From the NCBI GenBank assembly GCA_030425385.1, contig JAUIAH010000006.1, positions 186,001-250,000 of the forward strand: a stretch of DNA of 64,000 nucleotides, given 5' to 3'. Under the pieces are notes generated by a model. It ran no database searches. It was given only the letters and a program-made list of their open reading frames with translations, and was not told where the DNA came from. The stretch's first letter is position 1, and every line of letters starts with the position of its first letter. The DNA is from Verrucomicrobiia bacterium. GTDB lineage: Bacteria > Verrucomicrobiota > Verrucomicrobiia > Verrucomicrobiales > DEV007. Of the stretch, positions 47,405-56,008 are shown one piece after another. Both the position numbers and the translations under genes were made by a program.

Positions 47405-48520
47405 GTGCAAGCTGCCGCTGCCATTGCCTTAGGGCGCTTGGGAGATCCGAGTGCGGCAGAAGCTCTCCTGGCCATCGCTCATCCGCCAACAGGGACCTTC
47501 AAACCACAACCCGATGCGTCAGAGGGCCCCCATGCTGTTCCCCATGCCGCTCTTGTCGTGCCTCATCTGGCCATCCAGGCCCTTACCAAGATCGGCCATC
47601 ATGAGGCAAGTCTCAAGGCCCTCACAGGCCCACACCGTTCCGCTGCTTTGTGGGCTCTCCAATACGCGCACGATTCAGAGGCCATCGAGAGCCTCATCGC
47701 CCACCTGTCAGAGGAAACAGACTCGGTGCGCCGACTCGAAATCCTGGCATTACTCGCACGCCTCTACCACCGCGAGGCCCCCTACGACGGCAGCTGGTGG
47801 TGGGGCACCCGGCCGGATACCCGCGGACCCTATTACAAACTCGCTAAGTGGGAGAAGAGTGGAGCGATTCATGAGGCGCTTCTCGCTGCCATGGCCACAG
47901 GCGATCAGACCACCAAGCAGGCCCTCATCTTCTGGAATGAACGTCTCCGACTGAACATTGATGCCCTCAAGGCACCAGAGACGGAACGTGCCGAAGCCAC
48001 AGAAGGAGAACCCAAGGTCCACCTGACAAAGATCGCCAATAAACCTGGCGAAGTGGGCAAGACATCGATCGAAGATGTGATGCTTGCGTTAGACACTCTC
48101 AAGGGCGATCCCAAACGTGGGGAAGCGCTCTTCGTCCAACAAGGTTGCCTCGCCTGCCACACCACGAGCAGTGACCAACCGCTCAAAGGCCCCTACATGG
48201 GACAAGTCGGAGCCATCCTTTCTCCAGAGCAGATTGCCGAATCCATCCTCAAACCGAACGCCTCCATCTCACAAGGCTTTGCCACGGTGCAGATCGATCC
48301 CGTAGAAGGCGCGAGTCTCGTTGGATTCGTCACCGCAGAAACGGCAGATGCCATTGAACTCCGCGATATTGGTGGCCAGGTCCACAAGGTGAAGGCAAAT
48401 CAGGTGAAAGCGCGCCAGGAATTGGAGATGTCCATGATGCCTGCGGGATTGGCCAACGCCCTCAGTCTGCAGGACTTCGCCTCGCTCATCGCTTACTTGG
48501 CCGGGCTCAAGAAAGGATAG
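47405..48520 (+). CDS. HEAT-repeat plus heme-c domain, 3' part of the interrupted dehydrogenase gene
   Basis: This frame is in register with the preceding gene and separated only by the TAA at 47384. It encodes HEAT-like repeats ('VQAAAAIALGRLGDPSAAEAL') and a cytochrome c domain with C-L-A-C-H around base 48146, then the conserved 'SILxPNASISQGFATVQI' type segment typical of PVC heme domains. As a free gene it would start at GTG 47405 without a ribosome binding site or signal peptide. It would then be cytoplasmic and could not receive heme c. Reading it as the C-terminal half of the upstream gene is much more sensible. Confidence 0.8.
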   Translation: MQAAAAIALGRLGDPSAAEALLAIAHPPTGTFKPQPDASEGPHAVPHAALVVPHLAIQALTKIGHHEASLKALTGPHRSAALWALQYAHDSEAIESLIAHLSEETDSVRRLEILALLARLYHREAPYDGSWWWGTRPDTRGPYYKLAKWEKSGAIHEALLAAMATGDQTTKQALIFWNERLRLNIDALKAPETERAEATEGEPKVHLTKIANKPGEVGKTSIEDVMLALDTLKGDPKRGEALFVQQGCLACHTTSSDQPLKGPYMGQVGAILSPEQIAESILKPNASISQGFATVQIDPVEGASLVGFVTAETADAIELRDIGGQVHKVKANQVKARQELEMSMMPAGLANALSLQDFASLIAYLAGLKKG

Positions 48521-48558
48521 ATTCAGGCGAAACAGCATCCAGAATCCTTCCTGACGGA

Positions 48559-49701
48559 TCACGCGCCTTCTGTTTGCCAGCTTTCTTGGCAATAGTGCGA
48601 GAGCGCCTCCAGATCCAGAGTCACCCCAAGTCCAGGTCCAGAGGGGACGGCTGCGTGACTATTGGCAAAAGCAATAGGGGTCTCCAACAAATCGTGTTCG
48701 CGAATCACACGACCAAAGATATCGGCGGGAAGAAGCGCCTCTTTGCAGGCGGCTGATTTGTGCAAGTAAGAGGCTTCGAGAATTCCCAAATCCACCTCCG
48801 ACCCGTGCCAGAATGGCTTGCGCGTGAGTTCGGCCACGGTCGCCATACGCTTCACGTTGTAGATCCCGCCATTGAAATTGAAGTAATCACAGGCATCCAG
48901 TTTCACGGCGCGCACGATGTCCGTGATGTGTTGGTAGCCCATCTCATTGTAAGGGAGCGAAACGTGCAGCGCCACTGGGATGGCCATCCGCTTTCGCAAA
49001 TGCGCTAGAGATTCCACATCCCATCGTGCAATGGGATCCTCCAAACAACGCACATTGCCCACCTCTGCCAATCCCTGCGCCATCCGCAAGGCGGTGGGCA
49101 CGTCTTCGAATCGTTGGTTGGGATCCAGAATGATTTGGAAATCCGAGCCACACGCATCCTTGACCGCAGCGCACCATTCAGCCACCGGATCATCTGAGGA
49201 GCATTTGAATTTGATGCAGTCATAGCCCAAGTCTTGTCCTTCCTTTGCCTTACGCGCGGCATCTGCCACGGTCCGGTGTCCCGTCCAATAGCTGCAATAG
49301 ACCTTGTCTCGATACCGACCGCCTAACAAGTCACTGACAGAAATGTCATGCGTCTTGGCAAAGGCATCCACGAGCGCGCATTCGAACCCGTCGTAAAGCC
49401 GTCCATAAGGCAACGGTAGCGCCTGCAAGTTCACCTTCCCAAGATCCAGGCCGATGAGCGTTTCCGCAAAGGACTTCATGGTGTCCCCCGGCAGGCCGCG
49501 ATAGGATTCCCCCAAGCCCACCACGCCATTGTCTAGGGTCACGCGGATGATCCATTTCGGGATCTCGTCGAACTGCAAGCTCCACTCCGTCTTCCCGCCA
49601 TAGGCCAGCATGTGCAGCGGCTTGTCAAACTCAGGGGAATTGATGCTGTCTGGGCGCGCTGGCACTTTGACAGCATCGAGTTGGAGGCGGCGAATCTTCA
49701 T
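48559..49701 (-). CDS. Enolase-superfamily (mandelate racemase/muconate lactonizing) enzyme
   Basis: The 380-residue protein has the capping domain and TIM barrel of the family. 'YDCIKFKC' supplies the KxK acid-base motif, 'ILDPNQRF' and 'CLEDPIARWD' supply two metal ligands, and 'FWHGSEVDLGI' lies at the end of the barrel. At the place where a third acidic metal ligand is usual the sequence reads 'VALHVSLP', so a histidine may replace it. The reaction cannot be named. I take ATG 49701 (MKIRRL), the usual family start, over ATG 49743. It diverges from the epimerase gene at 49779. Confidence 0.85.
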   Translation of the reverse strand: MKIRRLQLDAVKVPARPDSINSPEFDKPLHMLAYGGKTEWSLQFDEIPKWIIRVTLDNGVVGLGESYRGLPGDTMKSFAETLIGLDLGKVNLQALPLPYGRLYDGFECALVDAFAKTHDISVSDLLGGRYRDKVYCSYWTGHRTVADAARKAKEGQDLGYDCIKFKCSSDDPVAEWCAAVKDACGSDFQIILDPNQRFEDVPTALRMAQGLAEVGNVRCLEDPIARWDVESLAHLRKRMAIPVALHVSLPYNEMGYQHITDIVRAVKLDACDYFNFNGGIYNVKRMATVAELTRKPFWHGSEVDLGILEASYLHKSAACKEALLPADIFGRVIREHDLLETPIAFANSHAAVPSGPGLGVTLDLEALSHYCQESWQTEGA

Positions 49702-49778
49702 GAGCGAAGTTTGGAAGGCAGCTCCAGGGGTGGCAATGTTCATTGTGCGCGAAACCGATCCTCTGCTAAAGGGCTCTC

Positions 49779-50735
49779 ATGCAACGCATCAAGGTGATCG
49801 ATTCCCACACAGGCGGCGAGCCCACACGTCTCATCATTGATGGCGGTCCCGACCTTGGTCAGGGTACCATGGCGGAGCGGCGCGCCCGATTCCAAGAACA
49901 GCATGACCATCTCCGAGCGGCCGTGGTGAATGAACCCCGCGGCTCCGACGCCTTCGTCGGTGGTCTCCTTTGTGAGCCGGACGATCCGAGTTGTGACGTC
50001 GGCGTGATCTATTTCAACAACGCTGGCTACATCAACATGTGCGTGCACGGCACGATCGGGCTCGCCGTGACTTTAGACGGGCTCGGGCGTGTGCCGAGCC
50101 ATCGGCACCTCCGCATCGAAACACCGGTTGGAGTCGTCGGAGCCCGGTGGGATGACTCTGGCAATGTCACTGTCGCCAACGTTCCGAGTTACCGTGATCA
50201 CGCTGATCTGAGACTCGCTGTCGACGGATTTGGAACGGTCACGGCTGACGTTGCCTGGGGTGGCAATTGGTTTCTCCTCGTTCATGAGCATGCGTTAGAG
50301 GTTTCCTTTGAGAACATCGCCCAACTCACGGCTTTCGGAAATGCCGCGCGGCGCGCGCTCACCCACGAAGGCATCCGCGGCAGCGATGGCGGCGAGATTG
50401 ATCACATTGAGATCTTTGCCCCGGCTGAAGGCGTGGATGCCGACAGCCGAAACTTTGTCCTCTGTCCTGGAGGGGCCTATGATCGGTCTCCCTGCGGTAC
50501 GGGTACCAGCGCCAAGCTGGCCTGTCTTCATGCCGCCGGTGTGTTAGACGAAGGAGCCATCTGGCGTCAGGCCAGCATTGTCGGAAGCATCTTCGAAGGC
50601 TGGGTCACGAAGGACGCCCACGGGCAACTCATCCCGCACATCCGCGGGAACGCCCATCTCATGGGTGAAACCACGCTCCTCCTCGACCCGGAAGATCCCT
50701 TCCGTTACGGGATCACCTCGGCCACGGTTCGGTAA
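49779..50735 (+). CDS. Proline racemase / 4-hydroxyproline epimerase family enzyme
   Basis: The 318-residue enzyme inverts the alpha carbon of proline-like amino acids using two cysteines. The first is in 'NMCVHGTIG' (Cys88) and the second in 'SPCGTGTS' (Cys239). Both are present, so the epimerase rather than the dehydratase reaction is expected; the dehydratase branch carries a threonine at the second site. Family members usually read MCGHG where this one has MCVHG. 'DSHTGGEPTRLI' is the standard start. It ends at the point where base composition changes. With the divergent enolase-type gene it may form a catabolic pair. Confidence 0.9.
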   Translation: MQRIKVIDSHTGGEPTRLIIDGGPDLGQGTMAERRARFQEQHDHLRAAVVNEPRGSDAFVGGLLCEPDDPSCDVGVIYFNNAGYINMCVHGTIGLAVTLDGLGRVPSHRHLRIETPVGVVGARWDDSGNVTVANVPSYRDHADLRLAVDGFGTVTADVAWGGNWFLLVHEHALEVSFENIAQLTAFGNAARRALTHEGIRGSDGGEIDHIEIFAPAEGVDADSRNFVLCPGGAYDRSPCGTGTSAKLACLHAAGVLDEGAIWRQASIVGSIFEGWVTKDAHGQLIPHIRGNAHLMGETTLLLDPEDPFRYGITSATVR

Positions 50736-50740
50736 GCGCC

Positions 50741-51712
50741 ATGTCCAATCGCTATCGTAATCTCTATCCCCATTCTCCTCATGGCCTCTGGCAAATACTC
50801 CAATGGAAGTGCCACTTTCGCCATGAGGCAACGCCTACCATTGACGACAAATGGAAATGCCCACAGGACGTGATTCCTCAGGCGCCGAATCACAAACTAC
50901 TCAATCATCCCTCTGCTACCGCAATTCAGATCACCTGGATTGGACATGCAAGCTTTCTGGTTCAAGCAAAGGGCTTGAATTTCCTCTTTGACCCGGTCTT
51001 TGAGCAACACTGTTCGCCAATTCCACTACCAGGAACGAAACGACATCAACCACCCGCCCTCGTTCGAAGCGAACTTCCCTCGATTCACGGGATCTTTATC
51101 AGTCACAATCACTATGATCACCTGGAGCAGGCCACAGTCCGCTATTTAGGAAAAGAAACATTCTACCACATTCCAAACGGTAATGGCCCTTGGCTTCTTA
51201 AACACGGCGGACCCCACTATCGTGAGTATTCTTGGTGGGATTCTCATGGCTTCGGAGACTTTTCTGTCCACTGCGTTCCTGCTCAACATTTCTCCTCCCG
51301 CGGTCTGCACGACCGTAACCTCTCTCTGTGGTGCGGCTGGATTCTGGAAATCGATGGACTTCTACTCTACTATGTAGGAGACACTGGATACGCACCGATC
51401 TTTCACACTATCAGCGAGCACTTTGGCCCTATGGATATCGCTATCATTCCTATCGGTTGCTATAGCCCACGATGGGTGATGCGAGGCGTTCACGTTGATC
51501 CTGATGAAGCGGTTCGAATTCACGAGGACGTCGGGGCACAGCTCTCACTTGCATCGCATTGGGGATCATTCACTCTCACTGACGAATCGCTGGATACCCC
51601 TCCCGCCCGTCTCCGCCAAGCGTTAGTAAAGAAAGGCCTCTCGAGGGACAAATTTAGAATCCTACGAGTGGGCGAGACAATCAGCGTCACTCTCAGACCA
51701 AATGATGATTGA
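50741..51712 (+). CDS. Metallo-beta-lactamase-fold hydrolase (NAPE-PLD/UlaG-like)
   Basis: The 323-residue protein carries the metal motif HNHYDH (residues 122-127), 'ITWIGHASFLVQ', 'LYYVGDTGYAP' and 'LASHWGSFTL', the set found in the N-acylphosphatidylethanolamine phospholipase-D-like branch. It probably binds two zinc or iron ions and hydrolyses a phosphodiester or lactone; the substrate is unknown. No signal peptide is evident. It starts six bases after the epimerase stop but its base composition is clearly more AT-rich, so the closeness may be an insertion boundary rather than an operon. Confidence 0.85.
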   Translation: MSNRYRNLYPHSPHGLWQILQWKCHFRHEATPTIDDKWKCPQDVIPQAPNHKLLNHPSATAIQITWIGHASFLVQAKGLNFLFDPVFEQHCSPIPLPGTKRHQPPALVRSELPSIHGIFISHNHYDHLEQATVRYLGKETFYHIPNGNGPWLLKHGGPHYREYSWWDSHGFGDFSVHCVPAQHFSSRGLHDRNLSLWCGWILEIDGLLLYYVGDTGYAPIFHTISEHFGPMDIAIIPIGCYSPRWVMRGVHVDPDEAVRIHEDVGAQLSLASHWGSFTLTDESLDTPPARLRQALVKKGLSRDKFRILRVGETISVTLRPNDD

Positions 51713-51752
51713 ACGTATTCTAACCTTAGTTGTCCCAACAATGTATCCAACC

Positions 51753-52067
51753 ATGATTCGCAAATCCTCACAGCCCATTGCATGCTGGAGCGTTCTGCTC
51801 CTTTCCCTGTGGGCGATGGCATGGTGGGGAGATTCCGCCTGGGAACGTGGGCAGAAACTGCCGCTGAATCTTGAAGTGGTTCTGCTGGAATCGGCACCCA
51901 TTGACGGCGAGCCATTGGAAACACCCCATTCCCTCCATCAAATTTCTCGGTTAAGCCAATGGGAACAATTATCAGCCTCCCGACTAATCAAGAAGGCATC
52001 GTCATCTCAAGGATACTCCAATTCCCACGTGAGGTTCCATCTTCGGCTGCGTGTGATTCAAGTTTGA
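51753..52067 (+). CDS. Small hypothetical protein with an N-terminal hydrophobic segment
   Basis: The frame encodes about 104 residues from ATG 51753 with a basic start (MIRKSS), a hydrophobic stretch ('WSVLLLSLWAMAWWG') that could be a signal or anchor, and a polar remainder. In-frame ATGs at 51702 and 51741 are alternatives, the first overlapping the previous gene by 11 bases. I recognise no family. The sequence between the metallo-hydrolase and the two-component genes is otherwise unassigned, and codon character is plausible. Confidence 0.45.
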   Translation: MIRKSSQPIACWSVLLLSLWAMAWWGDSAWERGQKLPLNLEVVLLESAPIDGEPLETPHSLHQISRLSQWEQLSASRLIKKASSSQGYSNSHVRFHLRLRVIQV

Positions 52068-52078
52068 GGACTTTTCAT

Positions 52079-52097
52079 GTCCCGCTCCAGTCGGGAC
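52079..52097. other. Short perfect hairpin before the response-regulator gene
   Basis: GTCCCG (52079-52084) and CGGGAC (52092-52097) form a six-base-pair GC-rich stem with a seven-base loop. It lies 12 bases after the preceding stop and about 50 bases before the response-regulator start. No T-run follows, so it is not a standard terminator. It may slow transcription or shape the mRNA leader. Confidence 0.35.
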
Positions 52098-52145
52098 GCG
52101 AAGCTATATCCTCTCCAACAACTTGAAAACCACCCCAACCGATGT

Positions 52146-52811
52146 ATGAGAATTCTTGTAGCCGAAGACAATGAGAAAGTAGCAAATCACGTGGCCAATG
52201 GGCTCCGCGAAGCCTCTTATACCGTCGATATCGCAAATGACGGAGACGATGCCGTCTGGATGGCAGAAACAACGCCCTACGACATCATCGTGATGGATGT
52301 GATGATGCCGGTAAAAGACGGATTCAGCGCAGTCAAACAACTTCGCCGGAAAAAGGTAATCACTCCCGTCATCATGTTAACCGCACGGGGCGAAGTAGAA
52401 GACCGTGTCCGAGGACTAGACAGCGGAGCAGATGATTATCTAACCAAGCCATTCTCAATGGTCGAATTGCTTGCCCGCGTCCGAGCCCTCGGGCGCCGAC
52501 ACAAAGGAGAGGTACACAATCACATACGCGTACAAAACCTTGAGCTCGATATTTCAATGCGAAGTGCCAAGCGTGGCGAACGTGAGATTGAACTCACCAA
52601 TCGGGAGTTCGCGCTCTTGGAGTTTCTTATGTTCAGTTCTCCTCGACCCGTAAGCAAAACAGCTATCCTAGAACATGTATGGGACCAATACTTTGACTCG
52701 AGCAGTAATGTTGTCAATGTATATGTTAGACATCTCAGGGAGAAGATCCAACCGGAAGGTGAAGAACCTCTCATCCACACTGTCCGTGGCGTCGGATTTG
52801 TAATTCGATAA
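52146..52811 (+). CDS. OmpR/PhoB-family response regulator
   Basis: The 221-residue protein has a receiver domain with Asp7/Asp8-region acidic pocket ('VAEDNE'), phosphorylation site Asp51 ('VMDVMMP'), and Lys101 ('LTKPF'). A winged-helix DNA-binding domain (about 128-221) ends 'HTVRGVGFVIR'. It activates or represses genes when phosphorylated by its partner kinase. ATG 52146 is the normal family start (MRILVAED). The kinase gene follows after eight bases. A phased TTAA array 1.6 kb downstream is a candidate target. Confidence 0.93.
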   Translation: MRILVAEDNEKVANHVANGLREASYTVDIANDGDDAVWMAETTPYDIIVMDVMMPVKDGFSAVKQLRRKKVITPVIMLTARGEVEDRVRGLDSGADDYLTKPFSMVELLARVRALGRRHKGEVHNHIRVQNLELDISMRSAKRGEREIELTNREFALLEFLMFSSPRPVSKTAILEHVWDQYFDSSSNVVNVYVRHLREKIQPEGEEPLIHTVRGVGFVIR

Positions 52812-52819
52812 CCCATCAA

Positions 52820-53887
52820 ATGAGATCCCTGCGCATCCGCCTCGTCGTTTGGTTCACTTTAGGAATCCTCGCGGTCACTCTAGTATTCTCAGCGGCGACC
52901 TACCTACATCTCTACGAAGAACTACATGAAAAGCAAGTTGAACTCGCCTACCCCGACCACCCTGACTGGCGACTCCACGGAAACTCTTCAAGTGAAGAAA
53001 TCCGCGATATCATGCGTGAGATCATGCAAGTTGCTGTCCTGTTCGCAGCGCCCTTCTTAGCCGCCGTTGTCCTCATAGGATACTTTATTGCCGGAAAATC
53101 TCTCAAACCGATCGCCGAATTAAACGAGCAAATGTCAAATCTCACGCCCGCGACAATTGGCGCCCCCATCAAAAGCAGCGCCCGCGATTCTGAGTTCCAG
53201 TCCCTTACAGCACACCTCAACGCGCTCCTAGAACGCTTAGATCAATCTTTCAACGATATCCGGGAATACGCAGCCCAGATTGCCCATGAATTACGGACGC
53301 CACTTACCATCCTTCGTCTAAAAGTCGAGCAATCAGATCAATTAATTGATCCTAAGCTCCAAGAGGAGTTGCAGGAAGAGTTACATCGCCTCAGCCAAAT
53401 GGTCGATCACTCCCTCTTGATTGCACGTTCAGAAAAGGGAACTCTTAATTGGTCCAATCACGAAGTCAACGTTTCGGAATTAGTCAGCGAACTCCAAGAA
53501 GACTTTCAACTGCTAGCAAGTGAGCACCAGCGCCCTCTACGCGCAAACATTAGCACTAACTGCCTAGCTAAAACGGATCGCCAACATCTAAAACAGATCT
53601 TGCAAGGGCTATTCTCCAACGCCTTGAAACACGGTAACGGTGCCATTGCCGTCCGACTATCACCCATGCAACGCGGAAGGAATATCCACTTTCTAATCGT
53701 CAACGAGATATCCACTTCACAGGATGACAGCAAATCGTCAACACAAGGCCTTGGCCTCGGATTGCGAGTGGTTCAAGCTCTTTTGAACTTACAAAGCGGG
53801 ATCAAGTTTCAGCGACATCACGGCCATCGATACTACGCTGCCCGCTTGATCCTGCCCACGGTAGAGCGAACAACCCAACTCACTTGA
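52820..53887 (+). CDS. Sensor histidine kinase
   Basis: The 355-residue kinase has two membrane helices (about 8-28 and 70-92) around a short periplasmic loop, a HAMP segment and the dimerisation/phosphoacceptor helix with 'IAHELRTPLTIL' (His156). The ATP-binding domain has the N box 'NALKHG' and a glycine-rich 'GLGLGLRVV', but the usual DxGxG box is 'VNEISTS', so ATP binding may be altered. The periplasmic loop is only about 40 residues and contains 'HPDWRLHGNSS'. Its stop overlaps that of the convergent gene at 53880 by eight bases. Confidence 0.9.
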   Translation: MRSLRIRLVVWFTLGILAVTLVFSAATYLHLYEELHEKQVELAYPDHPDWRLHGNSSSEEIRDIMREIMQVAVLFAAPFLAAVVLIGYFIAGKSLKPIAELNEQMSNLTPATIGAPIKSSARDSEFQSLTAHLNALLERLDQSFNDIREYAAQIAHELRTPLTILRLKVEQSDQLIDPKLQEELQEELHRLSQMVDHSLLIARSEKGTLNWSNHEVNVSELVSELQEDFQLLASEHQRPLRANISTNCLAKTDRQHLKQILQGLFSNALKHGNGAIAVRLSPMQRGRNIHFLIVNEISTSQDDSKSSTQGLGLGLRVVQALLNLQSGIKFQRHHGHRYYAARLILPTVERTTQLT

Positions 53888-54365
53888 AGTAGTTTTCAAC
53901 CTTCTCTTCCTGAGGATTCCAGAAACGCACCGCACTGATGATCCCTTTCGCATCAAGGGTCAAGACGGTCACGAATCCCTTTCTTTGAGGGAACGAATCT
54001 AGAAGTCCTTTTTCGTCGGCAAGGATGATTTGATGCGGATATTTCCGCATTCTAGGCATAGCGAAGACCCGGCCAATCTTTGGCATTCCGTAGATATTCG
54101 CTACGAATACCGCACGCTTCCCCGGCAAGAACTCGCTCCCAAGAGCCTCAAATTGTCTATTGGCATTCTTAGCGACCCCCATCTCAAAGCTAAAGAGAGC
54201 GTACCTCGGACCCGCCTTGACTTGCACAGCTCGACCGTGCTGGTCAGTTGTTTGAAACGCCTTGATCTTCTCGCCAACTTTGAGAATCGCCGACTCTTCG
54301 TCAGCCGAACTGAAGGAGGTCATGGAAAAATAAAGTACCGACAAAAGAAGTGATCTAATAACCAT
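53880..54365 (-). CDS. Secreted thioredoxin-fold-like protein lacking CxxC
   Basis: The 161-residue protein has a signal peptide (MVIRSLLLSVLYFSMTSFSSA) and an AhpC/TlpA-like layout: 'KVGEKIKAFQTTDQHGRAVQV', 'GPRYALFSFEMG' and a later 'QIILADEKGLL'. The active-site cysteines expected after the second segment are missing ('MGVAKNANRQF'), and no cysteine is present in the mature chain. A redox role is therefore unlikely; a binding or accessory role is possible. It faces the YceI gene across a 137-base divergent region. Confidence 0.6.
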   Translation of the reverse strand: MVIRSLLLSVLYFSMTSFSSADEESAILKVGEKIKAFQTTDQHGRAVQVKAGPRYALFSFEMGVAKNANRQFEALGSEFLPGKRAVFVANIYGMPKIGRVFAMPRMRKYPHQIILADEKGLLDSFPQRKGFVTVLTLDAKGIISAVRFWNPQEEKVENYFK

Positions 54366-54390
54366 AACATCACTATAGTCCCCAGAGATA

Positions 54391-54458
54391 TTAAATGAAT
54401 GTTAAATCAATATGAATTTTTCTTAATATTACAGATCATCCATTAAATAATCTTAATT
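54391..54458. promoter_or_regulatory. Helically phased TTAAAT-type repeats in the divergent promoter region
   Basis: TTAAAT or near copies start at 54391, 54402, 54423 (TTAATA), 54443 and 54453 (TTAATT). The spacings are 11, 21, 20 and 10 bases, that is one or two helical turns. The first two copies form an 11-base direct repeat (TTAAATGAATG / TTAAATCAATA), the spacing used by OmpR/PhoB-family regulators. The array lies between the thioredoxin-like gene and the YceI gene. Binding by the regulator at 52146 is inference; a bent-DNA or plain AT-rich promoter is the alternative. Confidence 0.45.
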
Positions 54459-54502
54459 CCCCCGGTAAGAAATTTTCACATTTTCTTGGTATACATGAGA
54501 AC

Positions 54503-55051
54503 ATGAAGATTCTCACTCTCGTTCTCCTGGTGACATTTGGTAACGCAGCGATTGGAAACAGTGCAGAAATCGCATTCGACCTTAAACGCAGCAGGATTGA
54601 AGTCCATGTCAAAGCCACCGGGCACGATTTCTCTGGAGTTCTCAACAATTACAAGGCAGTAGCCACCATTGACGATCAATTGAACCCCACATCGGGGAAG
54701 CTCGATTGGGACTTTTGCGATCTCAAGACAGGAAACGACAAGCGCGATCGAAAGATGATAGAGTGGATCTCACCGAATCTTACAAAAGCCTCCTTTACGT
54801 TCTCCAAATGGCGTATCCTTGAAGATGGCCGAACTTTAGTCGAGGGAGAGATGAACATCCATGGGGTAAAAAAGAAGGTTAGGTTCCCTGTCACTCTCAG
54901 ACGAACGGGACTCGAGATCTCTGTAACTGGAAGCGCTGTGGTCGACCATACGGATTTCCAGCTCCCAATCATCTCCTTCCTCGCATTCCTTAAGGTGGAC
55001 CCAAGGATCACAGTTACTTTCACTATGAAAGGGAAACTGAAGGAGAAATAA
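54503..55051 (+). CDS. Secreted YceI-family lipid-binding protein
   Basis: The 182-residue protein has a signal peptide (MKILTLVLLVTFGNAAIGNSA) and the eight-stranded YceI lipocalin-like domain. Diagnostic stretches are 'FDLKRSRIEVHVKATGHDFSG', in pieces, 'WISPNLTKASFTFSKW' and 'MNIHGVKKKVRFPVTL'. YceI proteins bind isoprenoid chains such as polyprenyl phosphates or quinones in the periplasm. That fits the polyprenyl-synthase gene which starts 18 bases after its stop. The start lies just downstream of a TATACA box (54491-54496) and may have a very short leader. Confidence 0.88.
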   Translation: MKILTLVLLVTFGNAAIGNSAEIAFDLKRSRIEVHVKATGHDFSGVLNNYKAVATIDDQLNPTSGKLDWDFCDLKTGNDKRDRKMIEWISPNLTKASFTFSKWRILEDGRTLVEGEMNIHGVKKKVRFPVTLRRTGLEISVTGSAVVDHTDFQLPIISFLAFLKVDPRITVTFTMKGKLKEK

Positions 55052-55069
55052 TTCTCATTCATCCTCGCC

Positions 55070-56008
55070 ATGTCTCTTCCTCTCAAAGCCGTCAGATTGA
55101 CACCATCTATCGCAAAAGCCTATGTCAATCAATTCCCTGTCAGCCCTGACATAGAAACAAACCTTGCAGGAGCAATCCGTCAAGTTCTCAATAATCCTGG
55201 AAGTCTCATCCGAGCATCTCTTGCGTTTCAGGCGGGTCGTGCCTTTGAACTACGACGTGATTGTGCCGAGAGCCTCGCAATTGGAATTGAGTACATGCAT
55301 TCCGCCTCCCTCCTCTTCGATGACCTGCCAATGATGGATGATGCCTCCGAGCGTCGCGGGCACACCTGCCCGCATATCCTTTACGGTGAGGCTGCTTGTG
55401 TATTAGCCGCGCTCGCATTTATTAATCGCGGTTACGCTCTCCTTTGGAGTTCAATGGCTGCCTATTCACTGAATAGCGATGAGGCCGCGCATCGTATCGA
55501 GCATTGCCTCGGTTTGAAAGGAATGCTCACGGGGCAAAGCCAGGATCTTCATCGGCCCGGAGGCTGGCCAGCCCATGATGTGCTTCGCGTTTCCATCGGG
55601 AAGACCGTCGCATTGATACGACTTACTCTTGTCTTGCCTGCCGTATTGAGCGGTGCGAGAAAACGTGTCGTGCATCAGTTGGACCGTATAGGCGTTTATT
55701 GGGGATTGAGCTATCAGATCCTCGATGATCTTAAAGATCTTGGTATCGAGAAGAAGTATACGGGTAAGACCACACATCGCGATGAGACACTGGGACGTCC
55801 CAATTTTGCATTGGCAGCGGGAATGGCAAGATGTCAATCCTATCTCGCCCGACTTCTAGAACTGAGTCAAACAAACCTTGCCGCTCTTACTCGCCTGCAC
55901 CCTGGCCTCAGCTTCCTCACGACCACTCAAGAACGGTTGGAGTTGGAGTGTAGTCAATTTCTTTCTCCCACCAAGAAACAAGAAAGCGAGCGAAAAATAA
56001 AGATATGA
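55070..56008 (+). CDS. Polyprenyl (trans-isoprenyl) diphosphate synthase-like protein
   Basis: The 312-residue protein has both aspartate-rich motifs: DDLPMMDD (residues 84-91) and DDLKD (219-223). These bind magnesium diphosphate in farnesyl/geranylgeranyl synthases, and 'GQSQDL' is the usual mid-sequence motif. The region that normally reads GGKRxRP instead reads 'NNPGSLIRASL', so one substrate-binding lysine is missing and activity is uncertain. It would make an isoprenoid chain or a related product. Its stop overlaps the ABC permease start (56005). Confidence 0.86.
   Translation: MSLPLKAVRLTPSIAKAYVNQFPVSPDIETNLAGAIRQVLNNPGSLIRASLAFQAGRAFELRRDCAESLAIGIEYMHSASLLFDDLPMMDDASERRGHTCPHILYGEAACVLAALAFINRGYALLWSSMAAYSLNSDEAAHRIEHCLGLKGMLTGQSQDLHRPGGWPAHDVLRVSIGKTVALIRLTLVLPAVLSGARKRVVHQLDRIGVYWGLSYQILDDLKDLGIEKKYTGKTTHRDETLGRPNFALAAGMARCQSYLARLLELSQTNLAALTRLHPGLSFLTTTQERLELECSQFLSPTKKQESERKIKI

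Noticed and set aside
1-50735. Frequent GTTAG/CTAAC pentamers, including most leucine TTA codons in the form G-TTA-G.
   Set aside because: Roughly 75 copies were noted; with about 58% G+C a similar number is expected by chance on two strands in 50 kb. No extended consensus was seen, so it is not offered as an uptake or regulatory sequence.
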